A stretch of 64,000 nucleotides of DNA from Actinomycetota bacterium (GTDB lineage: Bacteria > Actinomycetota > Actinomycetes > Actinomycetales > Microbacteriaceae), in contig JAIUPK010000003.1 of assembly GCA_020160915.1 (NCBI GenBank), forward strand, positions 124,001 through 188,000, given 5' to 3'. This document shows, one piece after another, positions 24,395 to 32,559 of the stretch (within the stretch, counting starts at the first letter, position 1; each line of letters starts with the position of its first letter). A model generated the notes under the pieces. The model was not told where the DNA came from and ran no database searches. It worked only from the letters and a program-made list of their open reading frames with translations. The position numbers and the translations under genes were made by a program.

Positions 24395-25987
24395 TTACGC
24401 GTCGACGATATCGATCTCGCGCAGGAGCTCGGCCTTGATGGCCGTGGCCACCGAGGCGAGCAGTTCGTCGGGCACGGGTGAGTCGACGGTCAGCACGCTG
24501 AGCGCCTGCCCACCCTTGCTCTGACGGGCAATCTGCATACCGGCAATGTTGATGCCGGCCTCGCCGAACTCCTTGCCGTAGATGGCAACGATGCCGGGGC
24601 GGTCGGTGTAGATCATGACGATGAGGTGCTCGGCAACCGGCACCTCGACGTCGTACCCGTTGATCTCGACGATCTTCTGGGTCTGCTTCGTGCCCGTGAG
24701 CGTTCCCGACACCGAGATGGTTGCGCCGGACGACAGCGACCCCGAGATGCGCAGCAGGTTGCGGTACTCGGAGCTCGTGGCATCCGTCGACAGGCGCACT
24801 GTGATGCCGCGGGCCTCGGCCAGCAGCGGCGCGTTCACGTAGCTCACCGACTCGCTCACGATGTTCGAGAAGATGCCCTTGAGGGCGGCGAGCTTGAGCA
24901 CGTTGACGTCGAACTCGACGATCTCGCCGTAGACCTCCACGTCGATCGATGTGATCGGGCTGTCGGCGAGGCCGGCGAAGACCTGGCCCAGCTTCTCCAT
25001 GAGCGGGATGCCCGGCCGCACGCTCGGGTCGATCGCTCCACCGGCGACGTTGACGGCGTCGGGTACGAGCTCCCCATCGAGGGCGAGACGGACCGAGCGG
25101 GCCACCGACACACCGGCCTTCTCCTGCGCCTCGTCGGTGGACGCGCCGAGGTGTGGGGTGAGCACGACATTGTCGAGCTCGAGCAGGGGCGATCCGGTGG
25201 GCGGCTCACTCACGAACACGTCGAGACCTGCGCCGGCGATGCGGTTGGACTTGAGGGCCGCGTAGAGCGCGTCCTCGTCGATGAGTCCGCCGCGGGCGAC
25301 GTTGACGATGAAGGCCGTCGGCTTCATGAGCGCGAACTGGTCGGTGCCGATCATGCCCGTGGTCTCGGGCGTCTTCGGCATGTGGATCGTGATGAAGTCG
25401 CTGGTCTTCAGAAGCTCGTCGAGGCTCAGCAGGGTGACGCCGAGCTGCTGTGCGCGTGCGCTGGTGACGTACGGGTCGTAGGCGACCACGGTCATCCCGA
25501 AGGCCTGCAAGCGCTCCGTGATGAGAGCGCCGATGCGGCCGAGGCCGATGATGCCGACAGTCTTCTCGTAGAGCTCGACGCCGGTGTACTTGGAGCGCTT
25601 CCAGAGACCCTCGGCGAGGCTCGCGTGCGCGACCGGGATGTGCCGGGCGAGGCTCAGGATGTGCCCGACCGTGAGCTCGGCCGCGGAGATGATGTTGGAG
25701 GTGGGCGCGTTCACGACCATCACGCCGGCGGCGGTTGCGGCCTTGATGTCGACGTTGTCGAGGCCGACGCCGGCGCGGGCGACCACCTTGAGGTGCGGCG
25801 CTGCGGCGATCGCCTCGGCGTCGACGTTGGTCGCGGAGCGGATGAGGATCGCGTTGGCGTCGGCCAGCGCCGCCAGCAGCGCTGGGCGGTCGGTGCCGTC
25901 GACGGAGCGTACGTCGAAGTCGGGCCCGAGGGCGTCGACGGTAGCGGGCGAGAGTTCTTCGGCGATCAGCACGATCGGCTTGGCCAC
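24395..25987 (-). CDS. serA: D-3-phosphoglycerate dehydrogenase
   Basis: SerA makes the first step of serine synthesis, oxidising 3-phosphoglycerate with NAD. The 530-aa product is the long form found in mycobacteria: substrate and NAD domains (GLGRIGALITERLQAFG; later PHLGASTDEAQEKAG with the catalytic His), then an intervening domain and a C-terminal ACT domain (VLTVDSPVPDELL) for serine feedback control. I start at GTG 25987 (MAKPIVLIAEE) because the longer frame adds a non-homologous stretch; AAGGAC lies about eight bases before it. Confidence 0.95.
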   Translation of the reverse strand: MAKPIVLIAEELSPATVDALGPDFDVRSVDGTDRPALLAALADANAILIRSATNVDAEAIAAAPHLKVVARAGVGLDNVDIKAATAAGVMVVNAPTSNIISAAELTVGHILSLARHIPVAHASLAEGLWKRSKYTGVELYEKTVGIIGLGRIGALITERLQAFGMTVVAYDPYVTSARAQQLGVTLLSLDELLKTSDFITIHMPKTPETTGMIGTDQFALMKPTAFIVNVARGGLIDEDALYAALKSNRIAGAGLDVFVSEPPTGSPLLELDNVVLTPHLGASTDEAQEKAGVSVARSVRLALDGELVPDAVNVAGGAIDPSVRPGIPLMEKLGQVFAGLADSPITSIDVEVYGEIVEFDVNVLKLAALKGIFSNIVSESVSYVNAPLLAEARGITVRLSTDATSSEYRNLLRISGSLSSGATISVSGTLTGTKQTQKIVEINGYDVEVPVAEHLIVMIYTDRPGIVAIYGKEFGEAGINIAGMQIARQSKGGQALSVLTVDSPVPDELLASVATAIKAELLREIDIVDA

Positions 25988-26099
25988 GGAGAAAAGTCCT
26001 TTGTCGTCGAGAGGTCGGTGCGCATCGCGCAACCCGGGCAACTTTACCGGCTCCGCCAGCCGCGCCGCGTCAGTGTGACACGGGTGCGACCATAAGAAC

Positions 26100-26483
26100 G
26101 TGGATCCTTTCGAAATCGTGCAGTGGGTGATCCGCGCAGTGTTGGCGCTGCTCTTCGTCGGTATGGGGGTGCTGCACTTCGTGCCCGGGCCGGCGAAGGG
26201 CATGAGTGCGATCATCCCGCCGCCCATCAAGCGGGTGGTACCGGGGGTCGTGCTCGTGCGGTTCACCGGGGTGTGCGAGATCGCCGGGGGCATCGGGATG
26301 CTCGTGCCCGGCCTTCACGTCGTGGCGGGTATCGCGTTGATCGTGTTCCTCGTGGCGGTGTTTCCCGCCAATGCCTATGCCAGCCGCTACCCGGAGCGTT
26401 TCGGGCGGGCCGCGATTGCGTTCTGGCCCCGGCTGTTCGGCCAGGTGGCGCTGATCGCACTGATCGTGATCGCGATCGTCTAG
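26100..26483 (+). CDS. DoxX-family membrane protein
   Basis: The 127-aa protein has four hydrophobic segments and the family features of DoxX-like proteins: an early RAVLALLFVGMGVLHFVPGP helix and a FTGVCEIAGGIGMLVPG helix, then VVAGIALIVFLVAVFPANAY. Such proteins are linked to thiol or quinone redox chemistry in some bacteria, but the role here is unknown. The start GTG 26100 has no clear ribosome-binding site. It is followed by an inverted repeat and a convergent gene. Confidence 0.8.
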   Translation: MDPFEIVQWVIRAVLALLFVGMGVLHFVPGPAKGMSAIIPPPIKRVVPGVVLVRFTGVCEIAGGIGMLVPGLHVVAGIALIVFLVAVFPANAYASRYPERFGRAAIAFWPRLFGQVALIALIVIAIV

Positions 26484-26504
26484 GTCACGCGTCCCCGCCC
26501 GGCT

Positions 26505-26573
26505 CGTCGTGAGTTGCGGCAATAGCACTCTCCCGGCAACCGACAAGGTACGTTTGCCGCACCTCACGCGACG
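26505..26573. repeat. inverted repeat with about 31-base loop between convergent genes
   Basis: Arms CGTCGTGAGTTGCGGCAA (26505-26522) and TTGCCGCACCTCACGCGACG (26554-26573) are complementary apart from one mismatch and a two-base insertion. The position between two convergent genes fits a terminator, but the long loop and lack of a T-run are unusual; it could also be a small repeat element. Confidence 0.65.
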
Positions 26574-26588
26574 TGCGGGTCGCGAGAG

Positions 26589-27002
26589 CTACCCGGAGAT
26601 GAGGGCGACCGGCCGCAGGATCTCCTCGAAGGCGATCACGCCGAGCGAGAGACCGGCGACGACGGCCAGGCCCACGAGGAAGATCAGGGCCTTGCCGAAG
26701 ACGTTGCGGCGACGACCACCGATGAACGCGATGACATACACCGCGATCGGCAGGAGAACGCCGATCCAGAGCAGCCACCACGGCACGTATTGGGCGCCGA
26801 TGCCGTAGGCGTCATAGAAGGCCGGCAGCGCGAACATGGTGCCGACCGCCTCCCACAGGTCGTAGACGTAGAACAGGGCGAAGAGGAAGGCGACGATCAG
26901 ACTGAGCCAGCCGTAGCGGCCGCGGGTTGCCTCGGCCGCGTCATCCGCGACCACGGCCTCGATCGGGTTGTCTGACTCGGAGATCGAACCGGTGTCGCTC
27001 AT
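26589..27002 (-). CDS. membrane protein of unknown function
   Basis: The 137-aa protein has an acidic N-terminus (MSDTGSISESD...DDAAEATRG) and three predicted membrane helices (LSLIVAFLFALFYVYDLW; VPWWLLWIGVLLPIAVYVIA; ALIFLVGLAVVAGLSLGVIA). No family is recognised. The start overlaps the stop of the upstream gene by four bases (ATGA), so it is coupled to it; the two encode similar-sized membrane proteins and probably work together. Confidence 0.75.
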   Translation of the reverse strand: MSDTGSISESDNPIEAVVADDAAEATRGRYGWLSLIVAFLFALFYVYDLWEAVGTMFALPAFYDAYGIGAQYVPWWLLWIGVLLPIAVYVIAFIGGRRRNVFGKALIFLVGLAVVAGLSLGVIAFEEILRPVALISG

Positions 27003-27445
27003 GCCCACGCTCCCAGCACGAAGGGCCACGGCAGCACCGCGACCAGGCCGACGAGTACCCAGAGCAGGCGCACCAGCGGCTTGCGCCCGCGGCTGAGGAG
27101 GAACACCGCCGCGAACCAGAGCGCTGGGCTCGCGATCGCCAGGAACTCCCCCAACTGGAACATGATCTCGCTGAGCGGATCGGTGAACGGGATGCGCACG
27201 GCCTGGTATCGCACGACGGTCGTGACCCAGCCGATCGTGTAGATCAGGTAGACCCCGCCCAGGATTCCGTAGGTGATGAGGAGGGCTGCGGGGATCTGCT
27301 TCGGGTCGGCGAGTTCGGCTGGGGTCTCGACACGCTCGACCACCGGGCGCTCGACCACCGGGGGCGCGACCACCGGGCCATCCACGTGACTGGGGTCGGT
27401 CTCGCCACCCCAGGAGAGGGCGTCGTCATCGGCGCGGGTGGTCAC
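26999..27445 (-). CDS. membrane protein of unknown function with repeat-encoded N-terminal segment
   Basis: The 148-aa product has a polar N-terminus with a PVVAPPVVERPVVERVETPAEL stretch, then three membrane helices (AALLITYGILGGVYLIYT; ASPALWFAAVFLL; LVGLVAVLPWPFVLG). The proline-valine segment is encoded by a family B repeat plus a partial copy. The start is GTG 27445, which overlaps the stop of a ten-codon ORF (GTGA). It is coupled at its 3' end to a second membrane protein gene. No family is recognised. Confidence 0.72.
   Translation of the reverse strand: MTTRADDDALSWGGETDPSHVDGPVVAPPVVERPVVERVETPAELADPKQIPAALLITYGILGGVYLIYTIGWVTTVVRYQAVRIPFTDPLSEIMFQLGEFLAIASPALWFAAVFLLSRGRKPLVRLLWVLVGLVAVLPWPFVLGAWA
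27323..27344. repeat. family B palindromic repeat inside a membrane-protein gene
   Basis: A 22-base element, GGTCTCGACACG then CTCGACCACC, lies in frame and encodes VVERVET on the minus strand, the opposite reading orientation to the copies in the copper ATPase and moaA. Partial copies of its CTCGACCACCGGG end follow to about 27376. Confidence 0.65.
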
Positions 27446-27474
27446 GCGGTGCCTCGTGCCAGTCGCAGCTCCAT
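27442..27474 (-). CDS. ten-codon leaderless ORF overlapping the next gene start
   Basis: ATG 27474 begins MELRLARGTA, whose TGA overlaps the GTG start of the next gene (GTGA). A TAGGAT -10 box ends six bases before the ATG, so the mRNA would start at this codon. It may serve to load ribosomes that then restart at the real gene, which has no ribosome-binding site of its own. The peptide itself need not have a function. Confidence 0.5.
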   Translation of the reverse strand: MELRLARGTA

Positions 27475-27480
27475 GAGGGA

Positions 27481-27486
27481 ATCCTA
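27481..27486 (-). promoter_or_regulatory. -10 box overlapping the upstream stop codon
   Basis: TAGGAT contains the TAG stop of the metallophosphoesterase gene and ends six bases before the ten-codon ORF. Confidence 0.5.
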
Positions 27487-30400
27487 CGGGGCGCCCACCA
27501 GAAGGGCATCGGTCGAAACGAGCTTCGGATGCTGGAACTCGACGTACGCGGTGAACTCGTCGTCCGCCTCCGTGTACCGCCCCTGCACACCCTCGTCGAG
27601 GATGCGCCACGGCCGGGCATTGGACGGCGTGGTCGCGAGTCCGTTGTCGGGCAGGAACTGGCGGTAGTCGTACTCGTAGCTGTAGCTCGCGGCGAGACGC
27701 ACGGAGCGGGTGTCGACCGCGATCGCCCCACCGTCGAGGTCGAGCTGGAGCATCCGGTAGAAGCCGGTCGCCCGCTCGCCGGTGTGGGTGCGGAACTCCT
27801 GGTAGTCGGCAAGCAGTTCGACCACAGTGTGGCCGGGCAGGCCGCCTGCATCCTCGGTGACGAGCTGCCCGACGCCGTGGAAGTGGCCGCTCAGCACGAC
27901 GATCACGTTGCGGTTGGGGGCGATCACGCGGTCCCAGAGGTCCTGCCCGCGGGACACCCAGCGTGAGTTCGTCGAGTGCAGGGCGCCGACCTCGAGCGTC
28001 TTCGGCATGACGTGCTCGTGGGTGGACACGATCACGTTGAAGTCGGGATGCGAGGTCACGACCTGCTCGGCCCAGTCGAGTTCCCGGTCGCCGTAGGCGT
28101 ACGGCAGGCTCAGCATCAAGAACTTGGCTCCCTCGGACTCGAAGGTCGAGAAGTTCGCGGTATTGTCCCCCGGCGCGATCGAGCCGCCGTACCAGTCGGT
28201 TGCCTCGTAACGGCTGGGCGGGAAGTACTCGTTGAACAGGCTGTAGTCGACGCCGCGCTTGCTGTCGTGGTTACCGGGCAGCACGCTGTTGGGCAGGCCC
28301 GCGTCATCCAGGATCGACTGGATCGCGGATGCCCGTTCGAACTCGACCCGCGCGCGGTCGGCGTTCTGGTCTGGGTCGACCCAGTTCTGGATGAGGTCAC
28401 CGGTGTGGGTCGCGAAGGCGATCTTGCGGTCGGCGGAGTTGTCGGCGATCCAGCTCGCGAGCTGCGCGTACACCTCCGGGTAGCTCTCGGTGAGGTACTG
28501 GGTGTCGGTGATGTGGGTGATCGCCAGGTCGTAGTCGGCCGGGTTCTCGAGCTGGCCGTCGCGCACGGTGGTCACGCTCGGGGTGACGCGGCGGCCATCC
28601 TGCACGAGCAGCGTCACCCGACCGTCGATGATGTCACCGGCCTCGAGCGACCCGGCGAGCTCGCCGCTGCCCGAGGCGAGCAGCCGCCACGCCGTACCCG
28701 ACCAGACCGACAGTTGAAGCTCTCCGCGATCCACGGTGGTGCCGCGCCACCCCACCGTGGAACCCACTGCCAGCGTCGTGGCGTCGAGCACGAACCGCTG
28801 GTATGGATAGCCGTAGCCCGAGTCTGCGGCATCGAGGGGGGCCGTGGTATCCGTCGGCGTCTCGCCGTCGCCGACCAGGGTGGTGAGCGGTCCATCAAAC
28901 GTGACGCCCGTGTACGCCTCGAGCGGCACGACGGCAGTGTCGACGGTCAGCCGGTGCGTGCCGAGCGCTCGTCGGGCTGCGGGAAGCGCCGCCGTCGAGG
29001 AGGTCACCACCCGTTCGGTCGGGTCGACCCAGTCGCGCAGGTCGAGCAGGCCCGGAGTGGCCTCCCAGGTGATGAAGTCGTCACGGTCGACGCCGGTGAA
29101 CCGCGTGCGCTGGAAGGTCTCCTGCCGCAGTCGATCGGGCTGGTAGGTCGTCAGCGCCGCGTCCTTCGTGCACGGACTCGGGGTCACGTTGCTGGCGTCC
29201 AGCTCGTTGACCGCGTAGATGCCCACGGAGTCGACGCGCTGGCCGGCCGCGTCGCTGACCCAGAGGCCGGTGCCGAGGAAGTTGAGCGACGTCGCGTAGG
29301 TGATGTCGGCGTGGGATGCCGCAGCAGTCCCCTCCCGTGCCGCGAGGTACACCGACCCGGGAGCCAACCGGGTGCCCTCGGGCACGGTGAACTGCACGTC
29401 CCGGCTGCGCGTGCCGTCGGCCTCGCAGCGGCGGACGGTCCAGCCACCGATGTCGGCAACCGCCGAGCCGTAGTTGCCGAGCTCGATGTAGTTGCGCTGC
29501 TGGGTGCCCGCCGGCATGCCCTCGGGGCTGGGGTCGGTGGCGATCTCGCTGATCGCGACCTGGTTCTCGTCGTAGCTGAACGCACCCGTGATCGCGTTGT
29601 CGGCCACCGTGGCGTTGGCGGCGCCGGGGGTTCTGGGGGCGACGAGCCAGCGCTGCCCGGAGCGCTGATACGACTGGTTCGCGACCGCGTCGAGCACGGC
29701 AGGCAGCTTGCTGTCACCCTCCTGACAAGCGCTGTCCGCGTGCGATGAGATCGCGAGACGGTCGACGAGTCGACCGGCGTCGGTCTGCAGCAGCACCCCG
29801 AAGGTGACGTCGGCCAGCGAGTGGGTGAGGCGGGCATCCGGCGTGCCCGTGAAGTGGCCACCCCCGATTACGAAGCGCGCCCCGGGCGCCAGCGTGGTGC
29901 CGCGGGCGACGGTGAGTTCGTGGGTTGCGGGGGTGAGCCGCCCCGACGCGGTGCAGCGGTAGAGCTGCCAGCCGGAGATGTCGGTGGGCTCGGCCCCGGT
30001 GTTGAGCAGTTCGACGAACTCGTCGTCGCCCGCGCTCGGTCCAGCTGACGCGACCTCGGAGATCACGACAGCGGTCGACTCGCGCGGCTGTGCCGACACC
30101 GCGTTCGGCTCGCCCAGTGTCGATGGCGCCTTCACCCAGTCCGTCGCGACGTCGCCGGTGGCCGACACCCGCTGCCACGACTCGGAGGTGGCGAAGTTGA
30201 GGCTGTTGGGAAGATTGCGCCCGAGGGTGCACTCGCTCTCGGTCGGCCAGGGTTCGTTGGGATAGACGCCGACCGAATCGACGAGCTGCGAGGCCGGGTC
30301 GGCCAGGTAGAGACCGAACCCCTCGGTCGCGAAGGGCTGCGTGATGTGGCCGTCGCCGGGCATCCCCGCGCGCGAGATCGTCACGATGTCGCCGGGCGCG

Positions 30401-30693
30401 AGCACGATTCCGGTGAGGTCGGACTCGGGCCGACCCCAGTTGCTGCGCAGGCCCTGCGCGCTGCAGCGGAAGACATGCCAGCCGGTGAGGTCGACGGGCT
30501 CGGCGCCCCAGTTGCGCAACTCGAAGAAGCTGTCCGAGTCCGAATCAGCGTCGCCGTTGGAGAGCTCGTTGATGAGGATGCCCGGGCCTGGCGGCAGTTC
30601 GTCGGCCACGGCCCGTGTCGCCGCCGCCGGGCTCAGCGCCGCCCCGATCACTAAGGTCGAACCGAGCAGGACAGCGGTGAGGGGCCGGAGCAC
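27484..30693 (-). CDS. secreted protein with lamin-tail domains and a metallophosphoesterase domain
   Basis: The 1069-aa exoprotein has a signal peptide (residues 1-30), three lamin-tail-type beta domains (about 35-180, 195-350, 370-510; each with an ELxNxGxxPxDxxGWxxxRC-like pattern), a linker domain, and a calcineurin-like phosphoesterase domain (about 710-1010). The metal motifs are HITDTQY, HTGDLIQ, GNHDSKRG, STHEH and GHFHG. It may act on extracellular phosphate esters or nucleic acids; the target is unknown. No sorting signal is seen at the C-terminus, so it is probably released. The start is GTG 30693 with AGGGGAG upstream. Confidence 0.85.
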   Translation of the reverse strand: MLRPLTAVLLGSTLVIGAALSPAAATRAVADELPPGPGILINELSNGDADSDSDSFFELRNWGAEPVDLTGWHVFRCSAQGLRSNWGRPESDLTGIVLAPGDIVTISRAGMPGDGHITQPFATEGFGLYLADPASQLVDSVGVYPNEPWPTESECTLGRNLPNSLNFATSESWQRVSATGDVATDWVKAPSTLGEPNAVSAQPRESTAVVISEVASAGPSAGDDEFVELLNTGAEPTDISGWQLYRCTASGRLTPATHELTVARGTTLAPGARFVIGGGHFTGTPDARLTHSLADVTFGVLLQTDAGRLVDRLAISSHADSACQEGDSKLPAVLDAVANQSYQRSGQRWLVAPRTPGAANATVADNAITGAFSYDENQVAISEIATDPSPEGMPAGTQQRNYIELGNYGSAVADIGGWTVRRCEADGTRSRDVQFTVPEGTRLAPGSVYLAAREGTAAASHADITYATSLNFLGTGLWVSDAAGQRVDSVGIYAVNELDASNVTPSPCTKDAALTTYQPDRLRQETFQRTRFTGVDRDDFITWEATPGLLDLRDWVDPTERVVTSSTAALPAARRALGTHRLTVDTAVVPLEAYTGVTFDGPLTTLVGDGETPTDTTAPLDAADSGYGYPYQRFVLDATTLAVGSTVGWRGTTVDRGELQLSVWSGTAWRLLASGSGELAGSLEAGDIIDGRVTLLVQDGRRVTPSVTTVRDGQLENPADYDLAITHITDTQYLTESYPEVYAQLASWIADNSADRKIAFATHTGDLIQNWVDPDQNADRARVEFERASAIQSILDDAGLPNSVLPGNHDSKRGVDYSLFNEYFPPSRYEATDWYGGSIAPGDNTANFSTFESEGAKFLMLSLPYAYGDRELDWAEQVVTSHPDFNVIVSTHEHVMPKTLEVGALHSTNSRWVSRGQDLWDRVIAPNRNVIVVLSGHFHGVGQLVTEDAGGLPGHTVVELLADYQEFRTHTGERATGFYRMLQLDLDGGAIAVDTRSVRLAASYSYEYDYRQFLPDNGLATTPSNARPWRILDEGVQGRYTEADDEFTAYVEFQHPKLVSTDALLVGAP

Positions 30694-30755
30694 GCTGCGA
30701 GACTCCCCTGCCGAGGTTAACGACCGGCATCAGGGCGGGGTGTGTCCGGTGAACG

Positions 30756-31658
30756 CTACGCGGCCCCGCCCAGTGCGAATCCCAGAACGGCGGATGCCGC
30801 GATCGCCAAGCCCGCGCCGGTGAGCTGCAGGCGCGTCATCCGCTCGCCGCCGACGATGCGCGCCAGCAGCAGGGTCGCCAGCGGGTAGAGACCGACGAGC
30901 ACAGACACGATCGCGAGACTGCCGGTCTGCAGGGCCGCGAGGATGCCGGCGTTGGCGGCGGCGAGCAGCACTCCGGAGGCGAGCGCGGCGACGATATTGG
31001 CGCGCCGATTGCCCTCGATCACGTCGGTGCCGCCGAGGTGGCGCAGCGCCCGGCCCAGGCCTGCGATGAGCAGACCTGCGACCGCAACGAGGGCGAGGAG
31101 AACGAGGCCGACCAGGATCTCCACGAACGCGGCCAGCGACCCCGAGTCGGCCGGAGCACGGTCGAGCGCGATCACCGAGGTGCCCAGCGAGACGCCGGCG
31201 ATCACCGAGAGCACGGCCGCACGAATCGTCATGCGACCACCGCCGCCCTTGGGCTGGGAGGAGATGAGCACGGCCCCGGCGAGGGCGAAGACGATTCCCA
31301 CCCATGCCCAGAGCGAGAGCCGCTCGCCGAATGCGACTGCCGCGACGACCGGCACGGCGGAACCGAGCACAGCGATGAGCGGCGACACGAGGCTCATCGG
31401 TCCGATCGCCATGGCCGCGTAGAAGGTGACGAAACCGACCACGGCAGCAACTCCCGCGACGGAACCCCAGAGCAGCACCGCGCCGGACCAGACCCCGCCG
31501 GTGACGAGTATCAGAATGGTGAGCGCGACGGTCGCCGTGACGTAGCTGAGAATTGTCGTCGGGATGACGCGCAGCCGGGCCGCAGCCGTGCCCCCCAGGA
31601 AGTCGCTCACGCCGTAGGCGAGGGCCGAGCCCAGGGCGAGGATCACTGCGAGGGCCAT
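30756..31658 (-). CDS. EamA/DMT-family transporter
   Basis: The 300-aa protein has ten hydrophobic helices in two similar halves, with the EamA patterns ALAYGVSDFLGG at the start, PLIAVLGSAVPVVAAVAFGERLSLWAWVGI in the first half and VLVGLYPLATLLLARIVGGERMTRLQLTGAGL in the second. Such carriers export or import metabolites or amino acids; the substrate is unknown. The mRNA is probably leaderless (TAGGCT six bases before ATG 31658). It is divergent from the xanthine-dehydrogenase-type genes. Confidence 0.88.
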   Translation of the reverse strand: MALAVILALGSALAYGVSDFLGGTAAARLRVIPTTILSYVTATVALTILILVTGGVWSGAVLLWGSVAGVAAVVGFVTFYAAMAIGPMSLVSPLIAVLGSAVPVVAAVAFGERLSLWAWVGIVFALAGAVLISSQPKGGGGRMTIRAAVLSVIAGVSLGTSVIALDRAPADSGSLAAFVEILVGLVLLALVAVAGLLIAGLGRALRHLGGTDVIEGNRRANIVAALASGVLLAAANAGILAALQTGSLAIVSVLVGLYPLATLLLARIVGGERMTRLQLTGAGLAIAASAVLGFALGGAA

Positions 31659-31664
31659 GTCACC

Positions 31665-31670
31665 AGCCTA
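31665..31670 (-). promoter_or_regulatory. -10 box, leaderless-type promoter of the EamA gene
   Basis: TAGGCT ends six bases before ATG 31658. Confidence 0.6.
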
Positions 31671-31743
31671 GGCAGTGCGGATGACGCAGCCGACCGCGAT
31701 CCGTTACACGCTCGTCACCTGGATGATGTTGACTCGATGAACA

Positions 31744-32559
31744 ATGGATCTCATCGGTGTACGGGAAGTGCGGGTTGCCCACACCCGCGACGACCTCGTC
31801 TTCGCGCCCGGGGAACTGCCCCTCGGCGGCGGCACCTGGCTGTTCTCCGAGGAGCAGCCCGAGCTCACCGGCCTCGTCGACCTCACCACGCTGGGCTGGG
31901 AGCCGCTCACTGTCACGGACGCCGGGCTCAGCGTTGCGGCGCTGAGCATCGCAGGAACGTGCACCCTCGCCGAGCTGTCGCGGCTGCCCGCGCGCGAGGA
32001 GTGGGTGGCGCATCCGCTGGTCTGGCAGTGCGTGAACTCACTGCTCGGCTCGTTCAAGGTCTGGAACGTCGCGACCGTCGCCGGCAACATCTGCATGGCG
32101 CTTCCGGCCGGACCGATGACCTCGTTCGCTGCGGCGATGGATGCCACGGCCCTCGTCTGGTCGCCCGACGGCTCTGAGCGTGTCATCCCCGTCGCCGCCC
32201 TCGTCGAGGGCGTGCAGCGGACCGCGCTGGCTCACGGCGAGGTGGTGCGCAGTATCGACGTTCCAGCGAGCGCGCTGGCCTCGCGCACCGGCTTCCGTCG
32301 CATCGCGCTCTCGCCGCTCGGACGCACGGGTACCCTCGTGATCGGCCGCGCCGACCCGAGCGGTGAGGTGGTGTTCACGGTGACCGGCGGCACGACGCGT
32401 CCGCGCGTGCTGCGATTCGACGAGGTGCCCTCGGCCGCGGCGCTGGCCGACGCTGTCGACTCGATCGACGACTGGTACGACGACGCCCACGGCAAGCCGG
32501 ACTGGCGACGGGCGATGAGCCTGAAGTTCGCCGAGGAGATTCGGGGGGAGCTGGCATGA
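31744..32559 (+). CDS. xanthine-dehydrogenase-type FAD-binding subunit
   Basis: The 271-aa protein is the FAD subunit of a molybdenum hydroxylase (CoxM/XdhB type). The flavin motif is PLGGGTWLFSE, and a second conserved region is VATVAGNICMALPAGPMT. It passes electrons from the iron-sulfur clusters to NAD or another acceptor. The stop overlaps the start of the catalytic subunit (ATGA), so they form one operon. Its substrate follows that of the partner, which is not settled; purines are likely given the neighbouring deaminase. Confidence 0.88.
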   Translation: MDLIGVREVRVAHTRDDLVFAPGELPLGGGTWLFSEEQPELTGLVDLTTLGWEPLTVTDAGLSVAALSIAGTCTLAELSRLPAREEWVAHPLVWQCVNSLLGSFKVWNVATVAGNICMALPAGPMTSFAAAMDATALVWSPDGSERVIPVAALVEGVQRTALAHGEVVRSIDVPASALASRTGFRRIALSPLGRTGTLVIGRADPSGEVVFTVTGGTTRPRVLRFDEVPSAAALADAVDSIDDWYDDAHGKPDWRRAMSLKFAEEIRGELA

